DNA from: Microbacteriaceae bacterium MWH-Ta3
GTDB lineage: Bacteria > Actinomycetota > Actinomycetes > Actinomycetales > Microbacteriaceae
Reading direction: 5' to 3'
Length of the DNA stretch: 64,000 nt
Assembly (NCBI GenBank): GCA_003053925.1
Contig: QBKD01000001.1
Location: 1,178,001 to 1,242,000 of the forward strand
Shown here piece by piece: positions 1-10,584 of the stretch. The notes beneath the pieces were generated by a model. The model did not search any database. It saw nothing but the letters and a program-made list of their open reading frames with translations, and had not been told where the DNA came from. Positions within the stretch are counted from its first letter, which is position 1, and each line of letters opens with the position of its first letter. A program made the translations under genes and the position numbers.

Positions 1-543
1 CTCTTGGGCAAGAAGGATGGGCGTCGTTTCCTTCCCTTACTGACCACGATGTTCTTCCTCGTGTTGTTCCTCAACATCACGGGTATCGTCCCCGGCTTCA
101 ACATTGCGGGCACTTCCGTCATCGGAATCGCGCTTGTGCTTGCCGTGGCCTCTTACGTCGCGTTCATCTACGCCGGACTGCGCAAGCACCCCTGGGCATT
201 CATCCGCAACGCGCTTTTCCCACCGGGAGTTCCGCCGATGTTCTACATCGTGGTGACCCCGATTGAATTCGTGTCGACGTTCATCCTGCGTCCGGTCACG
301 CTGACCCTCCGTCTTCTCATGAACATGGTTGTCGGTCACCTTCTTCTTGTCCTCATGTTCAGCGGCACCCACTTCTTGTTCTTGGGCGCAACCGAATGGG
401 GAATCAAGGCTCTGGGAATTGGAACGCTTGCCTTCGGCATCGTGTTCTCGCTCTTCGAGATCCTGGTTGCAGTACTCCAGGCATACGTTTTCACCCTTTT
501 GACCGCCGTCTACCTCCAGCTCGCGCTGGCGGAAGAACACTAA
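1..543 (+). CDS. atpB: ATP synthase Fo subunit a (5' end outside window)
   Basis: Membrane stator subunit that forms the proton half-channels of F1Fo ATP synthase. The frame is open from base 1, so the N-terminal part is missing; about 180 residues remain of a protein that is usually 250-270. Five or so hydrophobic segments are visible. The family signature surrounding the essential arginine is present as LRLLMNMVVGH, and the C-terminal helix ending near LTAVYLQLALAEEH is intact. The TTG at base 4 is an internal leucine, not a start. It is the first visible gene of the atp operon, 39 bases before atpE. Confidence 0.97.
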   Translation, partial: LLGKKDGRRFLPLLTTMFFLVLFLNITGIVPGFNIAGTSVIGIALVLAVASYVAFIYAGLRKHPWAFIRNALFPPGVPPMFYIVVTPIEFVSTFILRPVTLTLRLLMNMVVGHLLLVLMFSGTHFLFLGATEWGIKALGIGTLAFGIVFSLFEILVAVLQAYVFTLLTAVYLQLALAEEH

Positions 544-804
<261 letters not shown>

Positions 805-815
805 GAAAGAATCCC

Positions 816-1367
816 ATGCTCAACGCACTCGTGTGGGCGTCGGAATCCACTGAACCGGCACCCAACCCGCTGATCCCAGCGGTGTACGACATTGTCTGGT
901 CGATCATTCCGTTCGCCATCGTTTTGGTCCTGTTCTGGAAGATCGTTCTTCCTCGCATGCAGGCCATGCTCGACGAGCGCGCCGAGAAGATCGAGGGCGG
1001 CATTGCGCTGGCCGAAAACGCTCAGGCGGAAGCCAAGGCGGCTCTGGACAGCTACAACCAGCTCTTGGCCGAAGCTCGTACCGAAGCCGCGGATATCCGC
1101 GACAAGGCACGTGCCGAGGGTGGCGTCATTCTGGCGGAACTGCGTGATCAGGCAGCAGCAGACGCTGCGGCTATCACCGCGAAGGCTCACGCTCAGATCG
1201 AAGCCGAGCGCCAGGCGGCCATTCAGTCGCTGCGCGCCGAGGTGGGCACTCTGGCACTCGACCTCGCAGGTCGTGTCATCGGAGAGCACGTTGCTGACGA
1301 CAAGAAGGCATCTGCACTCGTTGACCGCTACCTTTCCGAGCTCGAATCGACCGGGAAGAAGAAGTAA
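816..1367 (+). CDS. atpF: ATP synthase Fo subunit b
   Basis: Peripheral stalk subunit of 183 residues. One membrane helix lies at about residues 27-48 (WSIIPFAIVLVLFWKIVLP). It is followed by a long charged alanine-rich helix that would dimerise and reach F1. The N-terminal 25 residues are short and polar. The start is the first ATG after atpE, 11 bases downstream, with an AAGAAAG ribosome site. The stop codon directly abuts the atpH start codon, which suggests translational coupling. Confidence 0.96.
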   Translation: MLNALVWASESTEPAPNPLIPAVYDIVWSIIPFAIVLVLFWKIVLPRMQAMLDERAEKIEGGIALAENAQAEAKAALDSYNQLLAEARTEAADIRDKARAEGGVILAELRDQAAADAAAITAKAHAQIEAERQAAIQSLRAEVGTLALDLAGRVIGEHVADDKKASALVDRYLSELESTGKKK

Positions 1368-2150
1368 ATGGGCAGTGCAACACGTGTAGCGGTTGAGTCG
1401 GCTCGCGCCGTTCTCGCCGGCACGAAGGGTGTCAAGCACGCGACGGGTGTCGCAGTGCTCGAGGCTGGTCGTGTTATCGGTGACACCACCGCATTGCGTG
1501 CTGCTTTGGTCAACCCCGTTGCTACTGCAGAGGCAAAGCAGGCGCTCATCGCCTCGGTTTTCGCCAGTGCAGAAAAGACGGCGGTTGTTCTTCTTCAGGC
1601 CGTCGTCGCACACCGGTGGTCGAGCGCGAAGGACATGCTGGCCGGTATCGAAGAAATCGGTATCCGCGCCATCGCGTCGGCAGCGAAGTCGGGCACCGAG
1701 GCGGAACTCTTCGCGTTCGGTCGTGCCATCGCCGCGAACCCCGAGCTCGAGCTTGCTCTTGCCTCGAAGCGCGGTACCGCTTCTGCTCGTGCCGCTCTGG
1801 CATCATCCGTACTCGGATCGGCGTCGGACGCAACGGTTCAAATCGTGGCACACCTGGTGGCGCAGCCTCGCGGACGACGTCCTCGCGTGTTGATTAGCCA
1901 GGCTCAGGCCATAGTTGCCGACCAGTCGGGTCGCGGCGTCGCGACCGTCACGTCGGCAGCTGCGCTGTCCGCCAAGCAGGTTGACCGTATTGGTGCGGTT
2001 CTCTCCGCCCGTTATGGCCGCGATCACCACATCGATGTCATCGTTGACGACGCGCTTGTCGGCGGCCTGCACATCAACGTCGGAAACGACACCATTGACG
2101 CGAGCATCCGTTCGCGCCTTACCGAACTCTCCTCGAAACTAGCCAGCTAG
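1368..2150 (+). CDS. atpH: ATP synthase F1 subunit delta
   Basis: Stator protein of 260 residues that joins the b stalk to the top of F1. It is longer than the roughly 177-residue E. coli form, as is common in actinobacteria, and it is not fused to a b subunit as in Mycobacterium. The C-terminal portion, with VATVTSAAALSAKQVDRIGAVL and later VGGLHINVGNDTIDASI, is the recognisable OSCP/delta domain. There are no bases between the atpF stop and this ATG. Confidence 0.95.
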   Translation: MGSATRVAVESARAVLAGTKGVKHATGVAVLEAGRVIGDTTALRAALVNPVATAEAKQALIASVFASAEKTAVVLLQAVVAHRWSSAKDMLAGIEEIGIRAIASAAKSGTEAELFAFGRAIAANPELELALASKRGTASARAALASSVLGSASDATVQIVAHLVAQPRGRRPRVLISQAQAIVADQSGRGVATVTSAAALSAKQVDRIGAVLSARYGRDHHIDVIVDDALVGGLHINVGNDTIDASIRSRLTELSSKLAS

Positions 2151-2178
2151 CGCTGGCCACACCTAACTAGGGAAGAAC

Positions 2179-3819
2179 ATGGCTGAACTCACAATCAACC
2201 CGGACGAAATCCGCAAGGCGCTTGACGCGTTCGCGAAGTCGTACGAGCCGTCGAAGGCAAACGCGACCGAGGTCGGACACGTCGTAGACGCCGGTGACGG
2301 TATCGCACACGTCGAGGGTCTGCCCAGCGTTATGGCGAACGAGCTCATTCGTTTCGCCGATGGCACGCTGGGGCTGGCTCTCAACCTCGACGAAAACGAA
2401 ATCGGTGTCGTCGTTCTCGGTGAGTTCACCGGAATCGAAGCTGGCCAGGAAGTTTTCCGCACCGGTGAAGTTCTGTCGTCGCCCGTCGGCGATGGATTCC
2501 TTGGTCGTGTTGTCGACCCGCTGGGTAACCCCATCGACGGTCTGGGCGAGATCGTGGCCGAAGGCCGCCGCGCCCTCGAGCTTCAGGCTCCCGGCGTTAT
2601 GGCACGTAAGTCGGTTCACGAACCGATGCAGACCGGTATCAAGGCAATCGACGCCATGATTCCCGTGGGCCGTGGCCAGCGTCAGCTGATCATTGGTGAC
2701 CGCCAGACGGGTAAGACCGCCATCGCGATCGACACCATCATCAACCAGAAAGCCAACTGGGATTCGGGCGATGTCAACAAGCAGGTTCGCTGCATCTACG
2801 TGGCTATCGGCCAGAAGGGTTCGACCATTGCTGCGGTAAAGGGCGCACTCGAGGACGCCGGCGCCATGGAGTACACGACCATCGTCGCTGCTCCCGCATC
2901 GGACCCCGCAGGCTTCAAGTACCTTGCTCCCTACACCGGTTCGGCAATCGGCCAGCACTGGATGTACGGTGGCAAGCACGTCCTCATCATTTTCGATGAC
3001 CTGTCGAAGCAGGCCGAGGCCTACCGTGCCGTATCGCTACTGCTGCGCCGTCCGCCGGGACGTGAAGCGTACCCCGGTGACGTGTTCTACTTGCACTCGC
3101 GCCTCCTGGAGCGTTGCGCAAAGCTGTCGGACGAGCTCGGTGCCGGTTCGATGACGGGTCTTCCCATCATCGAGACCAAGGCAAACGACGTGTCGGCCTA
3201 CATCCCCACCAACGTGATCTCGATCACCGATGGCCAGATCTTCCTCCAGTCCGACCTGTTCAACGCCAACCAGCGTCCCGCTGTTGACGTGGGTATCTCG
3301 GTGTCGCGTGTTGGTGGTGACGCCCAGGTCAAGTCGATCAAGAAGGTTTCGGGTACCTTGAAGCTCGAACTGGCTCAGTACCGTTCGCTCGAGGCATTCG
3401 CAATGTTCGCCTCGGACCTCGATGCCGCCAGCCGCCGTCAGCTTGCACGTGGTGCACGTCTGACCGAGCTGCTGCGTCAGCCTCAGTACTCGCCATACCC
3501 CGTCGAAGAGCAGGTTGTGTCGATCTGGGCCGGTACCAAGGGCAAGCTTGACGAACTCGAGGTTTCGGATGTTCTGCGATTCGAAAAGGAGCTCCTCGAG
3601 CACCTGCGTCGCAACACCGACATCCTCGACACTTTGCGCACCAGCAACGTTCTTGACGACAAGACCGAGGCTTCGCTCGAGAAGGAAATCGACAAGTTCG
3701 CGAAGTCCTTCGTTGCGGGCGCTGCAGGTGGAGTCCACGCGGGAACCGAGGAGTTCGATGCTCTTCCCGCCGAGGACATCACGCAGGCCAAGGTTGTCAA
3801 AGAGCGCAAGCGCAAGTAA
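2179..3819 (+). CDS. atpA: ATP synthase F1 subunit alpha
   Basis: Non-catalytic nucleotide-binding subunit of the F1 hexamer, 546 residues, full length for the family. The P-loop GDRQTGKT is present near residue 175, followed by the conserved region around [33 protein letters not shown]. An N-terminal beta barrel, central nucleotide-binding domain and C-terminal helical bundle are all represented. A ribosome site (AGGGAAGAAC) precedes the ATG. Confidence 0.98.
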   Translation: MAELTINPDEIRKALDAFAKSYEPSKANATEVGHVVDAGDGIAHVEGLPSVMANELIRFADGTLGLALNLDENEIGVVVLGEFTGIEAGQEVFRTGEVLSSPVGDGFLGRVVDPLGNPIDGLGEIVAEGRRALELQAPGVMARKSVHEPMQTGIKAIDAMIPVGRGQRQLIIGDRQTGKTAIAIDTIINQKANWDSGDVNKQVRCIYVAIGQKGSTIAAVKGALEDAGAMEYTTIVAAPASDPAGFKYLAPYTGSAIGQHWMYGGKHVLIIFDDLSKQAEAYRAVSLLLRRPPGREAYPGDVFYLHSRLLERCAKLSDELGAGSMTGLPIIETKANDVSAYIPTNVISITDGQIFLQSDLFNANQRPAVDVGISVSRVGGDAQVKSIKKVSGTLKLELAQYRSLEAFAMFASDLDAASRRQLARGARLTELLRQPQYSPYPVEEQVVSIWAGTKGKLDELEVSDVLRFEKELLEHLRRNTDILDTLRTSNVLDDKTEASLEKEIDKFAKSFVAGAAGGVHAGTEEFDALPAEDITQAKVVKERKRK

Positions 3820-3844
3820 TTAGAAGTACGAGAGGAGGAGAACC

Positions 3845-4744
3845 ATGGGAGCGCAGCTTCGCATCTACAGGCAGAAAATCAAGTCTGCCCAGACGACGAA
3901 GAAGATCACGCGTGCAATGGAGCTCATCTCTGCCTCGCGTATTCAGAAGGCTCAGGCCCGTCTGTCGTCCGCCGCACCGTACACTCAGGCGCTCACGCGC
4001 GCTGTGTCTGCGGTTGCGACCGGTTCAAACGTGGACCACCCCCTGACCACCGAGGCGGCGAACATTCGTCGTGCGGCGGTTGTGGTGTTCACGTCGGACC
4101 GTGGTCTTGCGGGTGCGTTCTCGTCGCAGGTCATGCGCGAGACCGGTGAGCTGACTGAGCGCCTCACGCGCGAAGGCAAAGAGATCGTCTACTACCTCGT
4201 GGGTCGCAAGGCGGTGCAGTACTTTGCATTCCGTCAGCGTCACTCCGAGAAGCAGTGGATGGGTTCCAGCGATCGTCCCGAGGTCGAAACGGCCCAGGAA
4301 ATCGCTGCAGCACTCATTGAGCACTTCATGAAGGAGCACGACGAAGGCGGCGTGGACGAGATTCACCTTGTTCACAACCGTTTCGTCAACCTCGTGTCGC
4401 AGGTTCCGACCGTACTGCGTCTGTTGCCTCTCGAGGTCGTCGAGGCCGAGGAAGCGCCGGCATCGGCCGACGTTCTGCCGCTTTACGAATTCGAACCTCA
4501 CGGCTTCGAGGTACTCGACGCTCTGCTGCCCGTCTTCGTCGAAAACCGTGTGTTCGCCGCGATGCTGTCTTCAGCAGCAGCCGAGCACGCCGCACGTCAG
4601 AAGGCAATGAAGAGCGCGACGGACAACGCCGACAAGCTCATTCAGCAGTACACCCGCCTCGCGAACAACGCGCGTCAGGCAGAAATCACTCAGCAAATTT
4701 CCGAGATCGTCGGCGGCGCCGACGCCCTGGTCTCGGCGAAGTAA
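3845..4744 (+). CDS. atpG: ATP synthase F1 subunit gamma
   Basis: Central rotor shaft of 299 residues. The N-terminal helix begins [28 protein letters not shown], and the C-terminal helix contains the conserved tract ending [19 protein letters not shown]. The middle contains the Rossmann-like part with [19 protein letters not shown] strong ribosome site (AGAGGAGGAG) lies just before the ATG. Usual position between atpA and atpD. Confidence 0.98.
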   Translation: MGAQLRIYRQKIKSAQTTKKITRAMELISASRIQKAQARLSSAAPYTQALTRAVSAVATGSNVDHPLTTEAANIRRAAVVVFTSDRGLAGAFSSQVMRETGELTERLTREGKEIVYYLVGRKAVQYFAFRQRHSEKQWMGSSDRPEVETAQEIAAALIEHFMKEHDEGGVDEIHLVHNRFVNLVSQVPTVLRLLPLEVVEAEEAPASADVLPLYEFEPHGFEVLDALLPVFVENRVFAAMLSSAAAEHAARQKAMKSATDNADKLIQQYTRLANNARQAEITQQISEIVGGADALVSAK

Positions 4745-6196
<1,452 letters not shown>

Positions 6197-6198
6197 CC

Positions 6199-6465
6199 AT
6201 GGCAGTTCTGACTGTTCGCGTCGTCGCGTCGGACCGTGAGGTTTGGGCCGGCGAAGCCAGCATGGTGGTTGCGCGCACCGTGGAAGGGCAGCTGGGTGTT
6301 ATGCCCGGTCACGAGCCGTTCCTCGGGCTGTTGGCAAACGAGGGCGAGGTGCGTATCCACACTGTGGAAAACGGCATCGTCACCGCTAACGCCGAGCGCG
6401 GTTTCCTGTCGGTCGAGCACGACACCGTCATGGTAGTCGCAAGCCAGGCGGCATTGGCCGAATAG
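6199..6465 (+). CDS. atpC: ATP synthase F1 subunit epsilon, short form
   Basis: Epsilon subunit of 88 residues made essentially only of the N-terminal beta sandwich (from AVLTVRVVASDREVWAGEA to the region around SVEHDTVMVVAS). The C-terminal two-helix domain, which inhibits ATP hydrolysis in longer homologues, is absent. Short forms are known in some actinobacteria. The ATG at 6199 is chosen over an upstream in-frame start inside atpD because GAAGGAAAAC gives a ribosome site. Its stop overlaps the yaaA start by one base. Confidence 0.95.
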   Translation: MAVLTVRVVASDREVWAGEASMVVARTVEGQLGVMPGHEPFLGLLANEGEVRIHTVENGIVTANAERGFLSVEHDTVMVVASQAALAE

Positions 6466-7202
6466 TGCTTCTTCTGCTTCCACCTTCGGAAACAAAGATT
6501 ATGGGCGGGGTGCCGGGTAAATCCGGTTACCCCGCCTTATCTTTTCCCGCTCTGGATCCCATCCGCGAGGCGCTGGCCGACGCTCTGGGTACGTTCTGCC
6601 GCACCGATCCGGATGCGGCCGTGCGGATGCTCAAGTTGGGGCCCAAGTCGCGCGACGAGGCGCTGCATAATCTGCAATTGGATTCCGGCGTTCTGTTGCC
6701 CGCCATGGAGCGATTCACCGGTGTGCTGTATGCGGAAACGGGTGCAGCAACATGGTCCGAGGATTCGCGCGACTGGTCTCACCGGCACATTGCCGTTCAT
6801 TCGGCACTGTGGGGGCTTGTGCGGGCGCAGGACGCGATTCCCGCCTACCGACTGTCGAACGATTCGCGACTCGCACAGCGGTCCATGAAGGCGTGGTGGG
6901 GCGATTCCATTAGCCACGCCCTCGCCCAGTGCGGTGCCCGATGGGTTCTGGATGCCCGCAGCGAGGGATATCGCGAGTTGGGCCCCGTACCGGACAGTCT
7001 TTCCAGTGATTACCTCGAAGTCGTCTCGCGTGATGGCGGTCGGGCGTTGAATCATTTCAACAAGAAACACAAGGGCGAGCTGGTTGCCCTGTTGGCTACA
7101 CAGCGGCCCAACATCAGCTCGCGCGACGACTTTGCCGCGTGGGCAACATCGCAGAGCCTCGATGTTCGACTCTCACCCGGCGTCGTCACCCTCGCGGTGT
7201 AA
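6465..7202 (+). CDS. yaaA: YaaA family peroxide-stress protein
   Basis: YaaA (DUF328) family protein of 245 residues. In E. coli this family lowers free iron and protects DNA during peroxide stress. Signature stretches are LLPPSETK at the N-terminus, AYRLSNDS in the middle and NHFNKKHKGE near the C-terminus. The GTG start overlaps the last base of the atpC stop codon, so it is probably translated as the last gene of the atp transcript. It converges on tag. Confidence 0.92.
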   Translation: MLLLLPPSETKIMGGVPGKSGYPALSFPALDPIREALADALGTFCRTDPDAAVRMLKLGPKSRDEALHNLQLDSGVLLPAMERFTGVLYAETGAATWSEDSRDWSHRHIAVHSALWGLVRAQDAIPAYRLSNDSRLAQRSMKAWWGDSISHALAQCGARWVLDARSEGYRELGPVPDSLSSDYLEVVSRDGGRALNHFNKKHKGELVALLATQRPNISSRDDFAAWATSQSLDVRLSPGVVTLAV

Positions 7203-7251
7203 GACGTCGACGCGACAATCGTGTACAGCACCCTTGGCGCCCGGCTGTGAG

Positions 7252-7842
7252 TTATGAAGCGCGCGCAACAAAGCAGTCCGCCACATGGTCGTTCACCACG
7301 CCGACGGCCTGCATATGCGCGTAGGCCGTTGTGGGGCCAACGAATCGAAATCCGCGAGCCTTCAGATCCTTCGCAAGAGCGATTGACTCGGGGGTGATTG
7401 CGGGAATATTGGCAAGCGTGCGGGGCTGTTCCGTTCGCGGGGCGGGGGCATGTGACCAGATCAGGTCGGACAGCGAGCCGGGCTCGGTCGTCATCATGCG
7501 GTGGACGATGGCGGCGTTGTGAATGGCGGCATCAATTTTTGCGCGATTGCGGATGATGCCGGCGTCGTTCATCAGCCGGTCGCGGTCGGCGTCGGTGAAT
7601 GCTGCAACCCGTGCCGCATCGAATTGAGCAAACGCGGTGCGGAAGCCCTCGCGCCGTTTCAGGATGGTAATCCACGACAATCCCGACTGGAATGCCTCGA
7701 GCGTAATTCGTTCGAACATTTCCTGATCGCCCGTGATAGGCCGGCCCCATTCGGCGTCGTGGTAGTCGCGGTACAGCTGATCGTTGGCGCACCATGCGCA
7801 TCGCGCACGGCCGTCCTCGCCCACCACAACCGAGATGGTCAT
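7252..7842 (-). CDS. tag: DNA-3-methyladenine glycosylase I
   Basis: Base-excision repair enzyme that removes 3-methyladenine, 196 residues. The N-terminal zinc region shows CAWC followed by YRDYHDAEWG. The C-terminal part has AYAHMQAVGVVNDHVADC with the matching His and Cys ligands. The start is the ATG at 7842; an open frame continues upstream but only across ogt. The ATG overlaps the ogt stop by four bases (ATGA), so the two repair genes are coupled. Confidence 0.95.
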   Translation of the reverse strand: MTISVVVGEDGRARCAWCANDQLYRDYHDAEWGRPITGDQEMFERITLEAFQSGLSWITILKRREGFRTAFAQFDAARVAAFTDADRDRLMNDAGIIRNRAKIDAAIHNAAIVHRMMTTEPGSLSDLIWSHAPAPRTEQPRTLANIPAITPESIALAKDLKARGFRFVGPTTAYAHMQAVGVVNDHVADCFVARAS

Positions 7843-8330
7843 CGGTGGTCGATGCCTTCCAGCTCTAGCAGCTGAACCTTCGTGGGGATGCCGTTGCCGC
7901 CGGAATAGCCTGTAATGCGACCGTCGCTCGCCAGAACGCGGTGGCACGGAATGATGAGGGGGATGGGGTTCGCGCCTACTGCGCCGCCCACCGCTCGGCC
8001 CGCGGTTGCACGACCCGTAGCGTGGCCGACCTCGCCATACGACCGCACGGCGCCGTAGGGAATAGCCGACAATTCGCGCCACACCGATTCCTGAAACTCG
8101 GTTCCGCTGGCCTTGACGGGAACCGTGAATTCGCGTAACTGACCCGCAAAGTATTCCCGAAGTTCGCGCACGGCCTGCTTCAGCACCGGTGATTCGTTCA
8201 CCGGCTCGTGCTCGTGGCGCAGGTGCCCGTCGTGTTCGATGTCCAGGCCAACGATTGCGCCATCCTGGGCAACGATTTCCAGCCGCCCGATGGGGGAGTC
8301 CATGCGAATGAGGGAATCAAATGTGGTCAT
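7839..8330 (-). CDS. ogt: methylated-DNA--protein-cysteine methyltransferase
   Basis: Suicide repair protein that takes alkyl groups from O6-alkylguanine onto its own cysteine, 163 residues. The active site PCHRV is present (Cys129), followed by the substrate-binding tail GRITGYSGG. There is no AraC-type Ada domain. The start ATG at 8330 lies six bases after a TACGCT hexamer, which suggests a leaderless mRNA covering ogt and tag. Confidence 0.96.
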   Translation of the reverse strand: MTTFDSLIRMDSPIGRLEIVAQDGAIVGLDIEHDGHLRHEHEPVNESPVLKQAVRELREYFAGQLREFTVPVKASGTEFQESVWRELSAIPYGAVRSYGEVGHATGRATAGRAVGGAVGANPIPLIIPCHRVLASDGRITGYSGGNGIPTKVQLLELEGIDHR

Positions 8331-8336
8331 GGTTCG

Positions 8337-8342
8337 AGCGTA
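8337..8342 (-). promoter_or_regulatory. -10 element of ogt-tag
   Basis: TACGCT read on the minus strand, six bases before the ogt ATG. This is the same spacing seen at many leaderless starts in the window. Confidence 0.45.
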
Positions 8343-8419
8343 CTCAGCACGAGCACGAAGTGGGATGTGGTCATGTGCCGTGTGGAAAATTGTTGTCGAT
8401 GCGGCGCGTGTGGACAACG

Positions 8420-9457
8420 TCAGTCCACAGTGGGCAGTGGCAGAAATTCGGCAGCATCAATGCCGAGCGCCGCATTCAATGACACCGCTTGCGCATTCAA
8501 CACATCGAGGTTATCGAGCATGACATTGAATTCGTCTACGAGCGTGTTGTAGCGCGTGCGTTGCGCCTCGATTGCCGTTTGGCGCGCCGTGAGCGCGTCG
8601 CGGGCCGCGACAAATGCCGAACGCGACGTGAATCCGCCCGGCGTGTTGGATTTCTCATTGAATGCGTCAATATCGGCATCCAGCTTCGCGCGATCCTTCG
8701 TGAACTGTGCAAGAACGGCCGTCAGGTTAGTTTCCGCCGCTTCAATTTCGGCCACGAGCTCGGCGATTTCGGTCGTAATGCTGTCAAAAATCCGTGCAGC
8801 ATTTGCCGCCAGAACAACCGCGCGCGAACGGTCATCGAAATATCGTGCGTAGACGGCCTCGAGCTCCTCGGGCAATGCCGACACCTCGGTTCCCAGCAGG
8901 GCAAAGAGCTCGGCGGTTCGCGTCGCGGCCTTGAGATCACCATAGGCCGCGAGCCTCGTCGTTATCTGATCGGTGGGCAGTGAGCGATAGGCCTCGTCCA
9001 CCAGCCGACCCACGCGGTCCTGTTCCGCCGAGTCAAGGCGCGCCCACACCGCGTGCAGCATTTCGTGTGCGGCGACGACGGGCTCGAGTGTGGTCAGCTG
9101 GTCGTCGGTGATATCCAGCAGGTGAATGGTGTCAGCTGATGGGTCGTAGCACCCCAGCACGGCGATACCCGATTCTTTGATGGGGCACGATTCGTCGAAA
9201 GTCTCGGGTGAATGCAAGACAGGTTTCGTGGCATACAGATAAAACCGACCGGCAGACGACATTCCCGCATCGACTGCATAGCCGTCCAGCGTCGCGGTCG
9301 GAATAGATTTCCCCACAACCAACCAGTCGCGCACCGCGCCTCGGTTGGCAACGGCGAAGCCCGCGAGGCCCAACACTGCTATCTGGGTCCCCAAAGCCAG
9401 CGCGGCAATGGCCACACCGACGCTGCGCCCCAGACCGGGCACCAGGAACTTTTTCAC
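8420..9457 (-). CDS. membrane-anchored HExxH protein with coiled coil
   Basis: Unrecognised 345-residue protein. Residues about 13-37 form one hydrophobic segment, so the rest probably faces outside. A zinc-protease-like motif HEMLH sits at residues 131-135 inside VVAAHEMLHAVW, followed by an acidic stretch that could give a third ligand. Residues about 215-320 are charged and alanine-rich with coiled-coil character. Cys91 and Cys103 could form a disulfide. The GTG start lies 16 bases downstream of the duplicated stop at 9474-9476. It could therefore be co-transcribed with the ATP-grasp gene, or with the FAD oxidoreductase gene before the cassette was inserted. Peptidase activity is inferred from the motif only. 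Confidence 0.75.
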   Translation of the reverse strand: MKKFLVPGLGRSVGVAIAALALGTQIAVLGLAGFAVANRGAVRDWLVVGKSIPTATLDGYAVDAGMSSAGRFYLYATKPVLHSPETFDESCPIKESGIAVLGCYDPSADTIHLLDITDDQLTTLEPVVAAHEMLHAVWARLDSAEQDRVGRLVDEAYRSLPTDQITTRLAAYGDLKAATRTAELFALLGTEVSALPEELEAVYARYFDDRSRAVVLAANAARIFDSITTEIAELVAEIEAAETNLTAVLAQFTKDRAKLDADIDAFNEKSNTPGGFTSRSAFVAARDALTARQTAIEAQRTRYNTLVDEFNVMLDNLDVLNAQAVSLNAALGIDAAEFLPLPTVD

Positions 9458-9472
9458 TGCTTCAGGTTAACT

Positions 9473-9496
9473 GCTAGTGCCCCGTGAGTGGCGCAA
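9473..9496. repeat. direct repeat, left copy (24 bp)
   Basis: A 24-base sequence (plus strand, beginning GCTAGTGCCCC and ending GTGGCGCAA) that occurs again without mismatch at 10758-10781. Read on the minus strand it encodes the last residues APLTGH and the stop codon of the ATP-grasp gene. Confidence 0.95.
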
Positions 9497-10460
9497 CGGT
9501 GGTTGACGGACTCAATACCGCGCCCCAAAATGAATTTAACAACAAGTCGTCTGTGTCCAGCCAACCAAATTGCCCGTTGGGATTGACCTCCAAAAACCAC
9601 AGTCCGTCGTCATCAAGGATGAAGTCCAAACGTCCGAAATGCAGACCAGCTAGCCGCATGAACTTTTCAATACGAGGCGTTTCAAGCGCTGTCTGAGCTG
9701 ACTCATATCGGCGCCATAGGGACTGATCGTCCGTATTGATTTCAACGCGCCAATCGGGCGAAGATTCAGATCTATTGAAGCTGCAAATGTAAAAATAAAG
9801 TTTGCCGTCAACGTAAACACATGTCACATCTTGACCACTAAGTCGAGGGGACTGCTGAAACCAAGGGAACACGGGATTGAGGTCCTGTGGTGCGACAACC
9901 GACGTGTACCAAATTGTGCCGTCAGCCAGCTGGCTTTCTTCCAGTGGTTTGACGACTACCGTGCTTTCGTTGACGCCCTTGGTCGTGTTGACGACTAATC
10001 GCGACTCCGGAATGCGTAAGCCAGCATCAATCGCGAGCTTCAATTGAAAGAGCTTGGGCAGTCGAATTTCGGCCCAGGGGTCGACAAGTTTGAGGAGTGA
10101 CTTTTGTGCGGCCCAGGCGCAGATGTGTCGGAAGATGCCGCGGAGTTGCCCGTGTAAGACGGGTGCTTCCGCGGCATCGCCGGCAGCGATGCTCTGCAAT
10201 GTTGGCTTTCGTTCAAGAACGAAGGGTCGATCGCGGGAATATATTGACCGACCTGTAGGGTCAGTGATCTGAAAATCGTTCGGTCCTACCGAAATTTCGT
10301 ATTCATCCCAAAGGTCGAAGTTGAAACGGAACAGATTTGTTCCGAACTTGGCAGAAGTTTCAGCCATTCGATCGGCAGTACCATCGCGAGCTGATGTCAA
10401 CACCAGCAGAGACTGTCTTTCGAAAATGTTAATCCCAGCGCGAATCTGTGGGCCGTCCAT
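9474..10460 (-). CDS. ATP-grasp ligase of graspetide (RiPP) type
   Basis: Protein of about 328 residues resembling ATP-grasp RiPP maturases, which join side chains of a precursor peptide through ester or amide bonds. The N-terminal part begins with a strand-turn LLVLTSARDGTADRM, typical of the pre-ATP-grasp domain. The ATP-grasp part shows VVVKPLEE (Lys171), the Arg-x-Asp pair of GRLDF, and a metal-binding tail FLEVNPNGQ (Glu291, Asn293). The start is uncertain: ATG 10460 lacks a ribosome site and lies inside the precursor gene, while TTG 10469 and GTG 10403 are alternatives. GC is visibly lower than in neighbours. The last residues APLTGH duplicate the end of the adjacent FAD oxidoreductase. 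Confidence 0.85.
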   Translation of the reverse strand: MDGPQIRAGINIFERQSLLVLTSARDGTADRMAETSAKFGTNLFRFNFDLWDEYEISVGPNDFQITDPTGRSIYSRDRPFVLERKPTLQSIAAGDAAEAPVLHGQLRGIFRHICAWAAQKSLLKLVDPWAEIRLPKLFQLKLAIDAGLRIPESRLVVNTTKGVNESTVVVKPLEESQLADGTIWYTSVVAPQDLNPVFPWFQQSPRLSGQDVTCVYVDGKLYFYICSFNRSESSPDWRVEINTDDQSLWRRYESAQTALETPRIEKFMRLAGLHFGRLDFILDDDGLWFLEVNPNGQFGWLDTDDLLLNSFWGAVLSPSTTVAPLTGH

Positions 10461-10584
10461 TGCCGTCAAAAGTTTGCTTCGTCAATTCCGAGCGAAAATC
10501 GCCGGTCTGAGTCATGTGATCGTACTTTACGGGTGCCGCTGATTTAATTGGTGGTACTGCGCTAATGGTCGTAACGTTCACCAT
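10429..10584 (-). CDS. candidate graspetide precursor peptide (51 aa)
   Basis: Short gene directly upstream of, and overlapping, the ATP-grasp gene. The leader-like half contains PVKYDHMTQTGDF. The C-terminal half has Thr35, Lys36, Thr38, Asp40, Thr46, Asp47, Ser48 and Asp51 around a turn-like GNGRP, and ends WD. Hydroxyl/amine donors ahead of acidic acceptors are what ATP-grasp ligases of omega-ester peptides use. An AGAGG ribosome site at 10593-10597 sits eight bases before the ATG. Small Thr/Asp-tailed peptides next to such ligases are known in actinobacteria, usually with a methyltransferase; none is present here. The core and cross-links are inferred. Confidence 0.75.
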   Translation of the reverse strand: MVNVTTISAVPPIKSAAPVKYDHMTQTGDFRSELTKQTFDGNGRPTDSRWD

